From Prosapia bicincta (lineage: Eukaryota > Arthropoda > Insecta > Hemiptera > Cercopidae), in the NCBI GenBank assembly GCA_036971475.1, contig JBAIZL010000002.1, forward strand, positions 17,166,067 through 17,230,066: DNA of 64,000 nucleotides. Direction: 5' to 3'. The position numbers and the translations under genes are program-made. Under the pieces are notes generated by a model, which made no database searches, was not told the origin of the DNA, and saw only the letters and a list, made by a program, of their open reading frames with translations. This document shows, piece by piece, positions 27,793-38,578 of the stretch. Every line of letters begins with the position of its first letter. Position 1 is the first letter of the stretch.

Positions 27793-29232
27793 ATGGCTAA
27801 TAACAACGCATATTACCTTGATAAGTTGAAGGCTATATGCAGTGATTTAGAGCAAGTAAACAGCTTGCTCGGTGATAGTGAAATGTCTGAGGGCATAGCG
27901 CAGGAAGTCAGGCGACTTCATGTCAATTTTATCGAAACTTCTGACCGCGCGGAGTAGACTTTTGACAGTCAAGCTTCCGAATTTGTCGCGAATGTCTTTA
28001 TAGCAAAACGTCAATTTCAGGACACCTATCTGCCCATGATAGTAAAATACCCTAACCTCGTTAAGACGGAGGTTACCTCGACCTCGCCTGTCAAATCAAC
28101 ACCGACTTCACCTAACCTTCCAAGTCTAACTTTGCCAAGCTTTTCGGGCCAGAGCGACGACTGGACAGATTTTATTACTATGTACGACTCCATGGTACAT
28201 AACAATGAGGCGCTTAGCAACATCCAACGTTTTCAATACTTAAAGTCCGTCTTAAAGGGAGATGCACTGGCCATCGTCACCGGGCTTTCCATCTCCGAAG
28301 CAAATTACAACATTGCTTACAATGCGTTGCGTAACCAATACGCGAACCCGCGACGTCTCGCAGATCATTACTTTAACATAATTAAAGACTTTCAGCTCAT
28401 CAATAATGCTTCACCCGCGGAACTAAATCGTTTCTTAACCGCGCACTCTAATGCCGTCTGTGCATTAAGAGCTATACCTCTCGAAGACTTAGCGGATTTC
28501 TTATTGTTCTCTATGGCAATTAATAATCTGGATGCCAAGACACGATTAAGTTTTGAAAGCCGACTAGGCACTAACCGCATGCCGACATATAAATTATTGA
28601 ACGACTTTATAACTGAACAGGCTAGAGCCCTGGAGATGCTTAGCCAACCAGCTGCCGTGGTTGTAGCAAACGCCGGACGTGGTCAAAGACCCCGCGTGTT
28701 GGTGTCATCGATGGATAAACCCGGGTTTCAAGGGGCCCTTGAACCGAATAATTACTTGTCTGAACCTAACCTCACTTTGGGTCACAGCCCTATATTTCAA
28801 TCAGTGGCGTCAAATGACAATGGCCATCAGAATAAGGACGCCCAAGGTACTATTCAGTCCAAACGTGCTGCGCCCGTCACTATGCAACCGGTTAATCAAC
28901 CACTGCAACCTAACTTGTTGCCTATTATGAGTGCGCCTAGAACGTCAACATTTCTCAATCGCTCGCCACCGCTTAACCTCAATCAGTCTAACGCGCCTAC
29001 CACGCGTGTAGGTAAATGCTACTACTGCGGAGAAGGTCACTGCATCATTAATTGTCAACGATTTATTTCTCTTACCATAGCGGAACGCATTGACGCTATT
29101 TAAAAATTACAACGGTGTTATAATTGTCTCGGCTCTCATTATCAAACTCAGTGTCAGTCTCGTCATCGTTGTAGACAATGCAGCCAAGCACATCACACAC
29201 TGCTGCACAACGACGCACCGCCGCAGCAGTGA
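27793..29232 (+). pseudogene. BEL-1 gag
   Basis: ATG 27793 opens gag in the same frame as pol. In-frame stops: TAG 27955-27957, TAA 29101-29103, TGA 29230-29232. The central region (about 28,100-28,560: LPSFSGQSDDW, then RFQYLKSVL) is the BEL/Pao gag domain found as DUF1759. Cys/His knuckles follow: CYYCGEGHCIINC before the TAA, and two more (CYNCLG..., CRQCSQAHH) between TAA and TGA, showing that the frame continued originally. Gag packages the element RNA in cytoplasmic particles. Confidence 0.9.
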
Positions 29233-32200
29233 CTAGCCGCCCCACGACGCCTTAGGCCAACCGCTAGCCATCAAATCGATACTAAAGCTCAACCTCGTTC
29301 TTTGTCATGCAACATTACCTCGTCTCTCGCCCTGTTGGGTACCGCGCAAGTCGTCCTACAGGACCATTATGGTCAACCTCGTTTTCTAAGAGCTATTATC
29401 GACCCCGGCAGTCAGATATCTGCCATTACGAAACAAGCTAGCGATATGTTGAGCCTGCCTACTCGGAGATCGAACCTGTCTTTGATTGGCGTCGCTGCCA
29501 AGTCTACACGTATTCACGAATACGTAACTTTAATTTTATTCTCACGACATGACCCTGGCGTCATGCTGACTACGGAAGCCGCTGTGCTCAACCATATAAC
29601 TGACCCGCTGCCAGCTGATAAATTATCCTCTGCTTTAAGCGCTCAATATCAGCACTTACCGTTAGCTGATCCTCAGTTCGACTTACCTGCCTCTGTTGAC
29701 ATTATACTGGGCGCCGATGTCTTCACGCAAATAATTATCAACGGGCCTCGTACCATCATTCATGGCCAACCATCGGCACTTAACACACTTTTAGGTTGGG
29801 TCATTATGGGATCTGTACCTTACAGTACGCCACAACAACCACGCGTGTTTATCACCTCGCTCAAGTCTATCGACGAAAACATGCGACGATTTTGGGAAAT
29901 CGAAGAGGTAAACGAGTCTAACTTGTTGAGCCCTGATGAGCAGCTCTGCGAAAATTTATTTGCCACCCCTACTGAACGTGACGCCACTGGGAGATATGTC
30001 GTAGCTTTGCCTTTTATACCTGACGCCGTCGAACTTAAGTCAAACCGTAATGTCGCTCTTGCTAGTTATCTTGCTCTGGAACGCCGTCTGAGCCGACAAC
30101 CGGATGTCGCACGACAATATCATCAGTTCATGAAAGAATATATGACTTTAGGTCATATGTACCCTGCCGTTAAGCCTTCGAATTATTTAATACCACATCA
30201 TTGCGTTTTCAAGACCGATAGCTCTACTACTAAACTACGAGTAGTTTTCAATGCTTCTGCGCCTGATTGCAACGCGCATTCTTTAAACCAGCAATTGCTG
30301 GCTGGCCCTAAGTTACAAAGGGACCTGTCCAACGTTATTATCTCGTTTCGATTGTTTGTTCGCGCCGTCTGCGCGGATCTTAAAATGATGTACCGCCAAA
30401 TTGCCGTACGCAATGATGATCGTCGTCATCAGCACATTTTGTACAGACCGACTCCTCATTCTCCGCTGATGGAGTATGAACTAGCTACTGTCACTTACGG
30501 GCTTACCCCGTCTGCTTATTTAGCCCTACGTACACTCGAACAACTCGTCAAAGATGAGGGCGACTGTTACCCTGCTGCGTCGCACGCCATTCTTTATCAA
30601 ACGTACGTTGATGATGTCGTCACTGGCGCCGATACTCCGCGGACGCCCAGGAATTAATACGGCAACTTATTAACATCTTCGCACTGGCAGGACTAGAGCT
30701 CAGGAAATGGTCTTCCAGCGATCCCGCGCTGCTGTCGACGCTGCCATCCTCTCACCTTGAGCACCCGTTGTTATTCCAAGACGACTCTACCGCTATTAAA
30801 ATATTGGGACTCCAATGGCATCCTGTTAATGACTCGTTTTCTTATCGTATTCAAAACTTTGTGTCGGTGCCTACGAAACGCACCATTCTCTCTTATGTCG
30901 CTCGCACCTTCGACCCACTGGGCTTCCTTACGCCTATCACATTTTGGATCAAGTCATTTTTGAAACAATTGTGGCTCGAAAGGTTATCATGGGATGAACC
31001 TTTGCCAACCGCGCTGCGCAGTCGTTGGGACAGCTTCATTGTCCACTTCGCTAAGTTAGCTGACATTCAAATACCTCGACATGTGGGCACACGTGATGCC
31101 AAACATCATTTATTAGGCTTCTGTGATGGGTCCGAAGCTGGTTACGCAGCCGCCATCTACTTGCGAACTGAACGGTTTAGTTTCCGTCAGCCTTCTAAAG
31201 GCTAAAAGCAGAGTGGCTCCCGTCAAAAAACTCACTATACCTCGAATGGAGCTCTGCGGCGCCGTCTTACTGGCCAAGCTCTATAAGTCTGTTCAGCCTG
31301 CTGTGAATTTTGTGGCCGACAACGCTACGCTTTTCTTCACCGACTCAGAAATTGTGCTGTATTGGCTTAGCACCCCGCCACATCTTTTGAAAACTTTCGT
31401 TGCCAACCGCGTTATTGAAATTACCTCGAACACTTCGACCAATCATTGGTACCACGTCTCAACTGTTGACAACCCCGCGGACGTTGCTTCCCGTGGGTGT
31501 CTACCCGCGCAGTTTGCTACACATCCACTGTGGTGGCACGGACCACCATGGGCGTTACAATGTACTACCTCTTGGCGTTTGTCTAAGCCAACTGGACCGA
31601 ACCGCGACCCGACCGAGCTCAAGACCGAGCCTCAGGTGCTCTGCGCGACTGTCCAAGCGCCTAACCACTTATTGAACGTTATTGAGCGTCATTCCAATCT
31701 AACCACGCTGCATTATGTCTTCGCTTACGTGCTTCGTTTCGTTAACAATTGCCGCATTAAGACCCAGTCTACCAGCCATTGTCACAACACTCGCTACAAA
31801 GCCAAGAACACCGTAGCTAAGATTTCATTCGCTGCACCTTCAGTACAAGAATTAAGGAACGCCAGAAATCTTTGCGTTAAGCTCATACAAGAGCTAGCCT
31901 TCAGCGAAACGTTGCAACGCCTACACCGCGGCGTCCCGATCAGTGCTCAACTTCGCAACCTAACGCCCTTTATCGACTCAGTGGGGCTACTTAGGGTGGG
32001 CGGACGTCTTAATCATGCTGATATAACATACGCAGCTAAGCATGCCATTTTACTGCCTAAGCGGCATCATTATGTCAATCTTGTATGCGATCATTATCAC
32101 CGCCTCGCCTTACATGCTGGGCCGCGTACCGCGCAAGCGATGATCAATGGTGAGTTCTGGATCGTTGCGCTACGTTCGTTGTTACGACAACGCTTTCATG

Positions 32201-33198
32201 CTTGCATGCGATGCTTTAGACTACAGTCGAAACCTCGGCCACCTATGATGGCAGCTTTACCGTCTTCTCGCGTCACTCCGTCGCCACCTTTCTGTAAGGT
32301 AGGCATTGACTTTGCTGGACCTTTCGACACTAAGGCCAACCATCTTCGTACGGCAAAGATCCTGAAAGCTTACTTATGCCTATTTGTTTGTATGGCCACT
32401 AAGGCTGTACATTTGGAAGTAGTATCAGACCTCTCTACTGATGCTTTTCTCGCCGCGCTTCAGCGTTTTGTCGCAAGACGTGGTCTGCCTACAGACATTT
32501 ATTCAGATAATGGCACCAATTTTGTCGGCGCCGCCAACCGCCTGCACGAGGTCTATAAGATACTCGACCAATCCAAGTCAATCATCCAACGCAAGCTCGC
32601 CGCACAACGGGTTGAATGGCACTTCAACCCTCCAGCCGCATCACACTTCGGCGGACTTTGGGAAACTGCCGTTAAATCCGTCAAAGGGCTCCTACGCCGT
32701 ACTCTTGGCATTACGTTATTGAACCTCAAGGAGTTAGCTACGTTATTTATACACATCGAAGCTATTCTCAACAGTCGACCTATTTTCGAGGTCTCGCCTG
32801 ACCCCAGCGAAGGAGCTTCGTTCCTTACGCCCGGACACTTTCTCATCGGCCGTCCCCTTCTCGCACTCCCTGAGGAATGTCATTTTGAACCCGCGCTCAA
32901 GTCCAGATGGACTATGCTACAGCAGATGACCAATCGGTTTTGGAAAACCTGGTCTACCCAATATCTACACTCGCAGATTCAACGCTGTAAATGGCACAAA
33001 GACGCCTCACCCCTCCAGGAGGGTCAGCTTGTATTTATCACTGGAGAACATCCGAGCCCTCTTCATTGGCCAATGGGTCGGATCGTACGTCTTCACCCTG
33101 GACCCGACCGGATAACCCGCGTAGTCACCGTCAAGACCTCACATGGACAATTAAAGCGACCTGTCCATAAGCTTGTAGGCTTTCCGCTACAACCTTAA
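29233..33198 (+). pseudogene. BEL-1 pol (protease, RT, RNase H, integrase)
   Basis: Aspartic protease motif is DPGSQ at 29401 (usual D-S/T-G). RT shows KLRVVFNAS, DLKMMYRQI and YVDD at 30604-30615. RNase H follows (FCDGSEAGYAAA, FFTDSE, DNPADVASRG). Integrase has an HHCC zinc domain, then GIDFAGPF, YSDNGTNFVG and GLWE supplying D, D, E, and a C-terminal DUF5641-type domain to 33198. A net one-base loss near 30,640 and a one-base gain near 31,170 put about 530 nt out of frame before the frame recovers. Not translatable as a whole. Confidence 0.92.
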
Positions 33199-33582
33199 TC
33201 TCTTGACCGCTTCTTCAGCACCTTTGTGGTACAACCGCGTTTCCTCGAGTTCTTAATCTCACTCGACTTCTTCGCCTCTTCAGCAATTTTGTCCAACCTC
33301 GTTTCTTTAAGTATCTTCAACGCCATAGATTTCTTCGCTACATCTTCAGCACCTCGCTTCTTCCAGTCAACCCCGTTCACCGTCACCCAGTGGTTACCCA
33401 GGGTGGGCGGTAGTCTATTGTCTTCAGCACAGCTTATGGAGCTAATCACTTCATCGGCTCTTTTCTGCTTTCTTCGTACCCCGACCACTTCTTCTTCGGC
33501 ACCCTCGGTCTCCGGTGCTCTCTGGTTCTTCGCCCTCTACCCACCTGGGCGGATTAAAAAACATCCGTTTTGGTGGGCGGAA
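33199..33582 (+). other. BEL-1 3' untranslated region and polypurine tract
   Basis: Lies between the pol stop and the 3' LTR. Imperfect repeats of CTTCTTC...TCAGCACC recur several times on the plus strand. The minus strand is open for 97 codons (33195-33488), rich in Lys, Glu and Arg; no domain recognised. The tract just before 33583 is purine-rich, as needed for plus-strand priming. Confidence 0.6.
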
Positions 33583-34340
33583 TGTTGGAGTCAGCTTTGG
33601 TAGATTAAACAGCTCCAGTATCGACTTCAATCAGCTGTGCCTTGTCTAATCGATAGCTCAATCTATGGTTTATCGTCAATAGTTTAAGACAACGTTCTTC
33701 CTTGTCGCGCGCCTAACCCCCACCTAGCGCACATTTTCCTCACCCAGTCTCTTGCTTGCCGTGGACAGACCAGTACGTCCGTATTTTTAACCGTATTAGC
33801 CAACCTCGTGGACTTTAAGTTCGCCCCGCGCCTGTATAAATTTAAGTGTTTCGAGTTGTACCTTCGTCATATGTTCTTTAACCGCGAAAGTGTAGATTAT
33901 TTTAGTCCAAGTGCCGTGTTCGTATGCACCTTTAACCTCGCCGTTACAAGCCGTCGTTACGGAGTCGCTCGCACTTATTTAAAGACTTATTCAACTGTGA
34001 ATAGCATCAGAATTGAACCCCGTTTATTAGGTTTTACAGCACGAGCCGTCTGCCAGTCACCACTTCACCCAGGGCCCTGCTGCAGAAGTCCAGAAGACAT
34101 CAAACCGCCCGTGCACGCAACCCCTTTGTTCAGCTTAGGGTAAGTGTTAATCAGTTCCAAATACTTTTAACATAAACTTGTGCCTATTTTCCCGAGGCTT
34201 AATTAGTGATAAACACTGTTATTATTTGTCGATTAGGCGTTTCTGCCGCCAGCCTTCATTTTATTCATTTGCAATTTTAGTCACGTTACCGACTGCGATT
34301 ATCTCTTTCTTTTGTCTTATTTCTAATATTTTAGCGGACA
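33583..34340 (+). repeat. BEL-1 3' LTR
   Basis: Aligns with 26407-27175, ending GCGGACA; about five bases present near the end of the 5' LTR are missing. Directly followed by segment A. Confidence 0.88.
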
Positions 34341-34342
34341 AT

Positions 34343-35147
34343 ACGTTTCGCTTAATACAAATTTATTTTTATGAACAAAAATTACTATTAATTTCTATTT
34401 TAGCAGACTAGCGATAATTTCTAGGTTTGCTATAAATTTAATTGTTATCTCTACATCATTATCAAATAAACTTGTACTTCATAATTCTTGTATAGACTAC
34501 AGAATTCTCTCCAATCTACCATTTCTTCACAAAGATATTACTTCTAAAATTATTTTGGCCCAATTTATAAAAAACCATTGTTTGTATGCTAGAGACTGAA
34601 ATAAATCCCTATTTTAGTTTTTCATTTAAAATTGGGGACTACTCCTCGTTTAACATGTTTTGTTTCTATATGTCAATAAAGTACATTTTTAAAACTTGGC
34701 TACGTAACTTTTATTTTATCCGTGAATAATAGTAACAACAGGCCAACTGTTGCTATCTGTTGGCAATGTTTATAACTAATTTCTATATTAATCTACGAAA
34801 CTTCTTTGTGTAGTGAATCACAGATACTTTTACATAACAGGAAAACACTTTTGACTTGGGTATAAAACTTCCATGTATTCATATTATTACACTTGTTTGG
34901 TCTACATAGTAGGCAATGTCATTATTGCTAAATAGTCGTAAATACTGTTATAGTAATTCATATTAAAATTTTAACCTATATTTTCAAATTGACTGAAAGT
35001 ATAACAGAATTATGGTGCATATTATTTTAAATTATGAAAATGCTTGATAATAAATAATATCTTACTAGACTACTTGCAAGAAAGTTATTAAATTTAGGAT
35101 TTCTCAGACACAACCGACAAAACTTGAAATTAATTAACTCTACTTGT
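34343..35147 (+). repeat. Segment A, right copy
   Basis: Second copy of the segment at 25604-26406, same orientation. Its right flank (ATTAGTATTTTATT) continues toward the first SHPRH exon. Confidence 0.9.
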
Positions 35148-35524
35148 ATTAGTATTTTATTAAATTTCACCAAACTTTTTAACTTATGAATATTAAATAT
35201 TATAGTGGCCGTGATGTAAACAAGGATTGGAATTGGAAGTGGTGTAAACTACTGGATTTGTATTTACAAATAGATGTCAATAATTGAAAATGAGTATTAT
35301 TTCTTTTTATACGAATAATTTTTATTGATGTAATGTCTCTAAATAGATAGTCTTTTGAAAGAGTGTGATTTCCTTTTCACACTATGTAATAGTAAATTAC
35401 TCACAGTTACTGAAGAATGATACTGATCAGAATTAAGTTTTTATAAATTAAGAATAACCTTCTAATATTCTGGCAATACAATCTTACCATTATAGTGGCA
35501 TACTTCATATTTTTTTAATAATAG
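35148..35524. other. Sequence upstream of the first visible SHPRH exon
   Basis: Ends in a T-rich tract and AATAATAG, a plausible 3' splice site just before 35525. A promoter is not recognisable. Earlier exons for the SHPRH N-terminus are expected but not found in the window. Confidence 0.45.
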
Positions 35525-35756
35525 CCTAAATGTACAAATTATAAATTGCATTGTAAAACATTACTTGTCATGTCGCATAAGGAATATTTAAATCTTCTTC
35601 AAGAAACTGTAACTAAGTTTCATAGTGAAGAAATTTTACCAGATAACATTCCTAATGTCCAGCATGAAAGTTTGCTGCCTACTTTGAGACCATACCAAAT
35701 TCGGGCTGTCAAATGGATGATGGCCAGAGAATTATTTCCTGATAAAATGGATCAAG
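35525..35756 (+). CDS. SHPRH: SHPRH exon, start of SNF2 helicase domain
   Basis: SHPRH is an E3 ubiquitin ligase with a split SNF2 ATPase that acts in the nucleus on stalled replication forks by polyubiquitinating PCNA. This exon encodes the conserved entry into the helicase domain: YLNLLQ, later NVQHESLLPTLRPYQIRAV and KWMM, matching the LRPYQ..AV.WM block of the family. The frame is open from the AG at 35523-35524 to the donor GTAGGT at 35757, leaving phase 1. An internal ATG at 35570 could be a start, but family proteins have several hundred residues before this point, so an upstream splice is more likely. Confidence 0.85.
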
Positions 35757-36513
35757 GTAGGTGGAAATTTAAAGGTAAAAATAGCATTACAATTTTTGAG
35801 AATCATAAAAGCTGTACAATTTCAATAATTTGAAGTTTATGGTTGACTTAAAGGCGATGCTTATATGGAACAAACTGGTTTAATAACTAAACTATATAAA
35901 ATTTATTATATATTATTCTAATATTTGTTTAGACCATGTCATCACAATGTAGCAACATTTTCAAAAATAGAAAGTTTGTTATTATAACCCACATAATCAT
36001 GTAAAGTATAGTTTATTTGTATACAAAATAGATTTAAACTGAACTATATGAATAGTAACTGAGTATTGGGGACCACCTGATATAAAAAAAGAGAACTATT
36101 TAAAACACACATCCTAGAATGATATGCACAAGATATTTTTGAAATTCTGCACTGAAATTAATTTTTTATCAATTGAAAGGACGGGTTTTTTTAACAAATT
36201 TCTATTTTAATCTCAGATGATCCCCAATACTCACAATTACCTTATTTTTATACAATCTTCGAACTGGGAAAATTTAATAGATCAAAACAGAACTGTATGT
36301 AAATAGTTCAATAATTGAATTTATTAGTAATAAAACTAAATTGTTTCAAGTGGTTTGGAGAGGGTGTTTATAATAAAAATTACAGTCCATTTATGTAAAA
36401 ATTCATGAATTGGGAGTAGTTATTTGAGTGCCAAGATAATATTTAGAATGTATACACTTAATGACATTATTGTCTTGAGCTATTATTATTAGTTATATGC
36501 TTTCTCATATCAG
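35757..36513 (+). other. SHPRH intron (757 bp), no insertion recognised
   Basis: GTAGGT donor, CATATCAG acceptor. Only unique AT-rich sequence seen. Confidence 0.75.
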
Positions 36514-36623
36514 GTTATAATATAAAAACACCTTCTGGCGGCATTCTTGCTGATGAAATGGGACTTGGAAAAACTGTTGAAGTATTAGCTTGCATTCTTG
36601 CTAATCCTCGGGAATCATACATT
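36514..36623 (+). CDS. SHPRH: SHPRH exon with Walker A motif
   Basis: After CATATCAG, the phase-1 join gives [13 protein letters not shown], the SNF2 motif I (Walker A) at 36552-36575 that binds ATP, then [11 protein letters not shown]. Motif I is intact, including the Lys. The donor GTAAGT at 36624 leaves phase 0. At 110 bp it is the second smallest of the seven exons. Confidence 0.93.
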
Positions 36624-36715
36624 GTAAGTACGATTTGAAAAGCTTTTATTTGCTCATGTACTTAAAAGAAATGTTGATTTGTTTATATTCTATTCATAAT
36701 TTGTACGGATTTATG

Positions 36716-37661
36716 GGTAAAAATACAGTCTTAATGCCGTTGGTATAGAAAAATGTTTTTAATTACTCTTATGTGTAGAACAAAAATATCAACTTTTTTT
36801 CTGCAGAAAGTAAAGAAAGATACTTTTTTTACATTTTAAATGTTAATTTGTAATGTCATGTGTAGCATGAACCGGCCGCGCAGTAGCTACAATGCACTGC
36901 ACTACGTTAAAGTCTATTTATATTAATATTAAACTTAAAATGTAAATATTTAACTTCTGGTTATAATTTTATACATTACTATCTACCTATATTCAAATAT
37001 AACTATGAAGTATCCAGTCAGGATGGATTTGGTTTTAATTTTATTCAAATTTCTATCTACCTATATTAAAATATACCTACGAAGTACCCAGTCAGGATAA
37101 ATTTTGTTATAATTTTATACTACATTACTATCTACCTATATTAAAATATACCTTCAAAGTTTCCAGTCAGAATAGATTTAGTTATAATTTTGTACAACAT
37201 TACTGTATACCTATGAAGTATCCAGTCAGGGTAGATTTCGTTGTAGTTTTCTGCATTGGAAATAAGTCGAAATATTTACCTAAATTACAACCAAATCTAT
37301 CCTGACTGGATACTTCATAGGTATATTTTAATATAGGTATATAGTAATGTTGTATAAAATTATAACCAAATCTAACCTGACTGGATACTTTGTAGGTATA
37401 TTTTAGTATAGGAATATAGTAATGTTGTATAAAATTACAACCAAATCTAGACATAGTGCAGTGCGCTGTAGTTAATGAGCGCCCGGTTCACAATGTAGGC
37501 CTACATGCCATTAAAAGACTAACATTTAAAATGGGAAAAAAGTAACTTTCCGTATTTTCAACAGAAAAAAAAGTTGATATTCATGTCCTACATACACATA
37601 ACGAGTAATTTAGAAAAAAAAAAATCTTTTTAACCAATGTCATTAAGACTATATTTTTATC
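36716..37661. mobile_element. Foldback-type DNA transposon FB-1, 946 bp, 8-bp TSD
   Basis: Flanked by the direct repeat GATTTATG (36708-36715 and 37662-37669). Left end GGTAAAAATACAGTCTTAAT; right end, inverted, GATAAAAATATAGTCTTAAT. Inverted similarity extends a few hundred bases inward, through blocks around TCAACTTTTTT and ACATTTTAAATGTTA, and the middle holds repeated units containing CCTATGAAGTATCCAGTCAG in both orientations. No transposase. An 8-bp TSD fits hAT, P or Merlin; I do not assign it. Confidence 0.85.
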
Positions 37662-38107
37662 GATTTATGTGTAAAAAGAAAATGTACCTGGCAATGCAGA
37701 CAGCATCAGGAACTTGACAAAAAATAATAAACTTATAGAAGACATCTCAAAAATTTAAAATTTTGAATAAAGACAAAAATAACTGATTTTACAACATACA
37801 CAAACCTTCTAAAAACCATATATAAAACAAAAGTACTATATTAGAATATAGGGTAAAAATATAGTCATAATGATGTTGGTGTTAAATTTTTTTTTTGTTA
37901 TTATATTAATCGTTTTAATATGTAGAACATGAATATCAACTTCCACAGAAAGTACGGAAAGTCACTTTTTTCACATTTTAAATGTTAAGTTGTAATGGCA
38001 TGTAGGCCTATAGCGTGAACCGGGCGCACAGTAGCTACAGCGCACTGTACTACGTCTAGATTTGTAATTTTATACAACATTACTATATACCTGTATTAAC
38101 ATATACC

Positions 38108-38578
38108 GAAATCTTGTTGCTGTTCATGACGAGCTGATTGTTAATTCTTATTATTACCAAAAGATATAAAGAGCACAAAAGTGCACTGCATACTACTATT
38201 GAATCCACCTTCGCAAATCACCTCATGGACACTAAACACTCATGCAAAAGTATGGAAAATAACATGAGCCTCCTCCACACATGCAACAAAGGCCATAAAT
38301 TAAACACACTAGAATAGTATGAAATATATAGACATAGCGACACAAAAAAATGGCATCTTAAATGAACAAACACGGCACAGATCACACATACTCTTCGATC
38401 ACATCACTTCTAACTTTCAAAATAATGGTACTGAGGAAGCGCAACTGCAGCATTCCTAGCGGCAAAAATATGAGGCTGAAGAAGTCATAAGACGAAAACA
38501 TTTCCTCCAAGTGTAAGTTAACAATTTAACAACTTTTAGTTAACAAAAGGTCTGGTCGCAAATAATAGCAAAAGTGTA
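38108..38578 (+). mobile_element. 5'-truncated PLE inserted in FB-2
   Basis: The junctions show a 13-bp near-perfect duplication (ATTAACATATACC at 38095-38107, ATTAAAATATACC at 38579-38591). Inside, 38162-38340 encodes the end of a PLE GIY-YIG domain (YKEHKSALH, FANHLMDTKHS, LLHTCNKGHKLNTLE, then an in-frame TAG, then YEIYRH). A hammerhead lies 71 bp before the 3' end. The array unit around the insertion recurs, so the duplication could partly reflect repeat structure, but the simplest reading is a target duplication. Confidence 0.8.
38472..38507 (+). ncRNA. Type I hammerhead ribozyme candidate
   Basis: Stem I GAGG/CCTC, core CTGAAGA (38476-38482), one unpaired A, stem II GTC/GAC with an ATAA loop, GAA, stem III AA/TT around CA, T38503 at the cleavage position. 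It lies in the 3' untranslated part of a PLE whose insertion boundaries are visible. Stems II and III are short. Confidence 0.65.

Larger units (their letters stand above)
26407..34340 (+). mobile_element. BEL-1, BEL/Pao LTR retrotransposon, complete but inactivated
   Basis: LTRs 26407-27175 and 33583-34340 flank a gag-pol region at 27793-33198. A primer-binding site starts at 27185 (TGGTCCCGCCGGG) and a purine-rich tract (GGTGGGCGGAA) precedes the 3' LTR. Coding order gag, protease, RT, RNase H, integrase is that of BEL/Pao. The copy is broken by three nonsense codons and two frameshifts. LTRs differ at roughly a dozen bases plus two indels by eye, so it is less recent than BEL-2. No short target duplication is visible; instead segment A flanks both ends. 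Confidence 0.92.

Noticed and set aside
35187..35290. Short Trp-rich frame just before the first SHPRH exon
   Set aside because: 33 codons, no recognisable similarity, and no donor joining it in phase to 35525.
37200..37454. Minus-strand frame with a repeated peptide
   Set aside because: The peptide repeat reflects the DNA repeat units of FB-1; no protein family fits.
38420..38460. Second hammerhead just upstream of the one at 38,472
   Set aside because: CTGAGGA is present, but no matching stem II and GAA follow.
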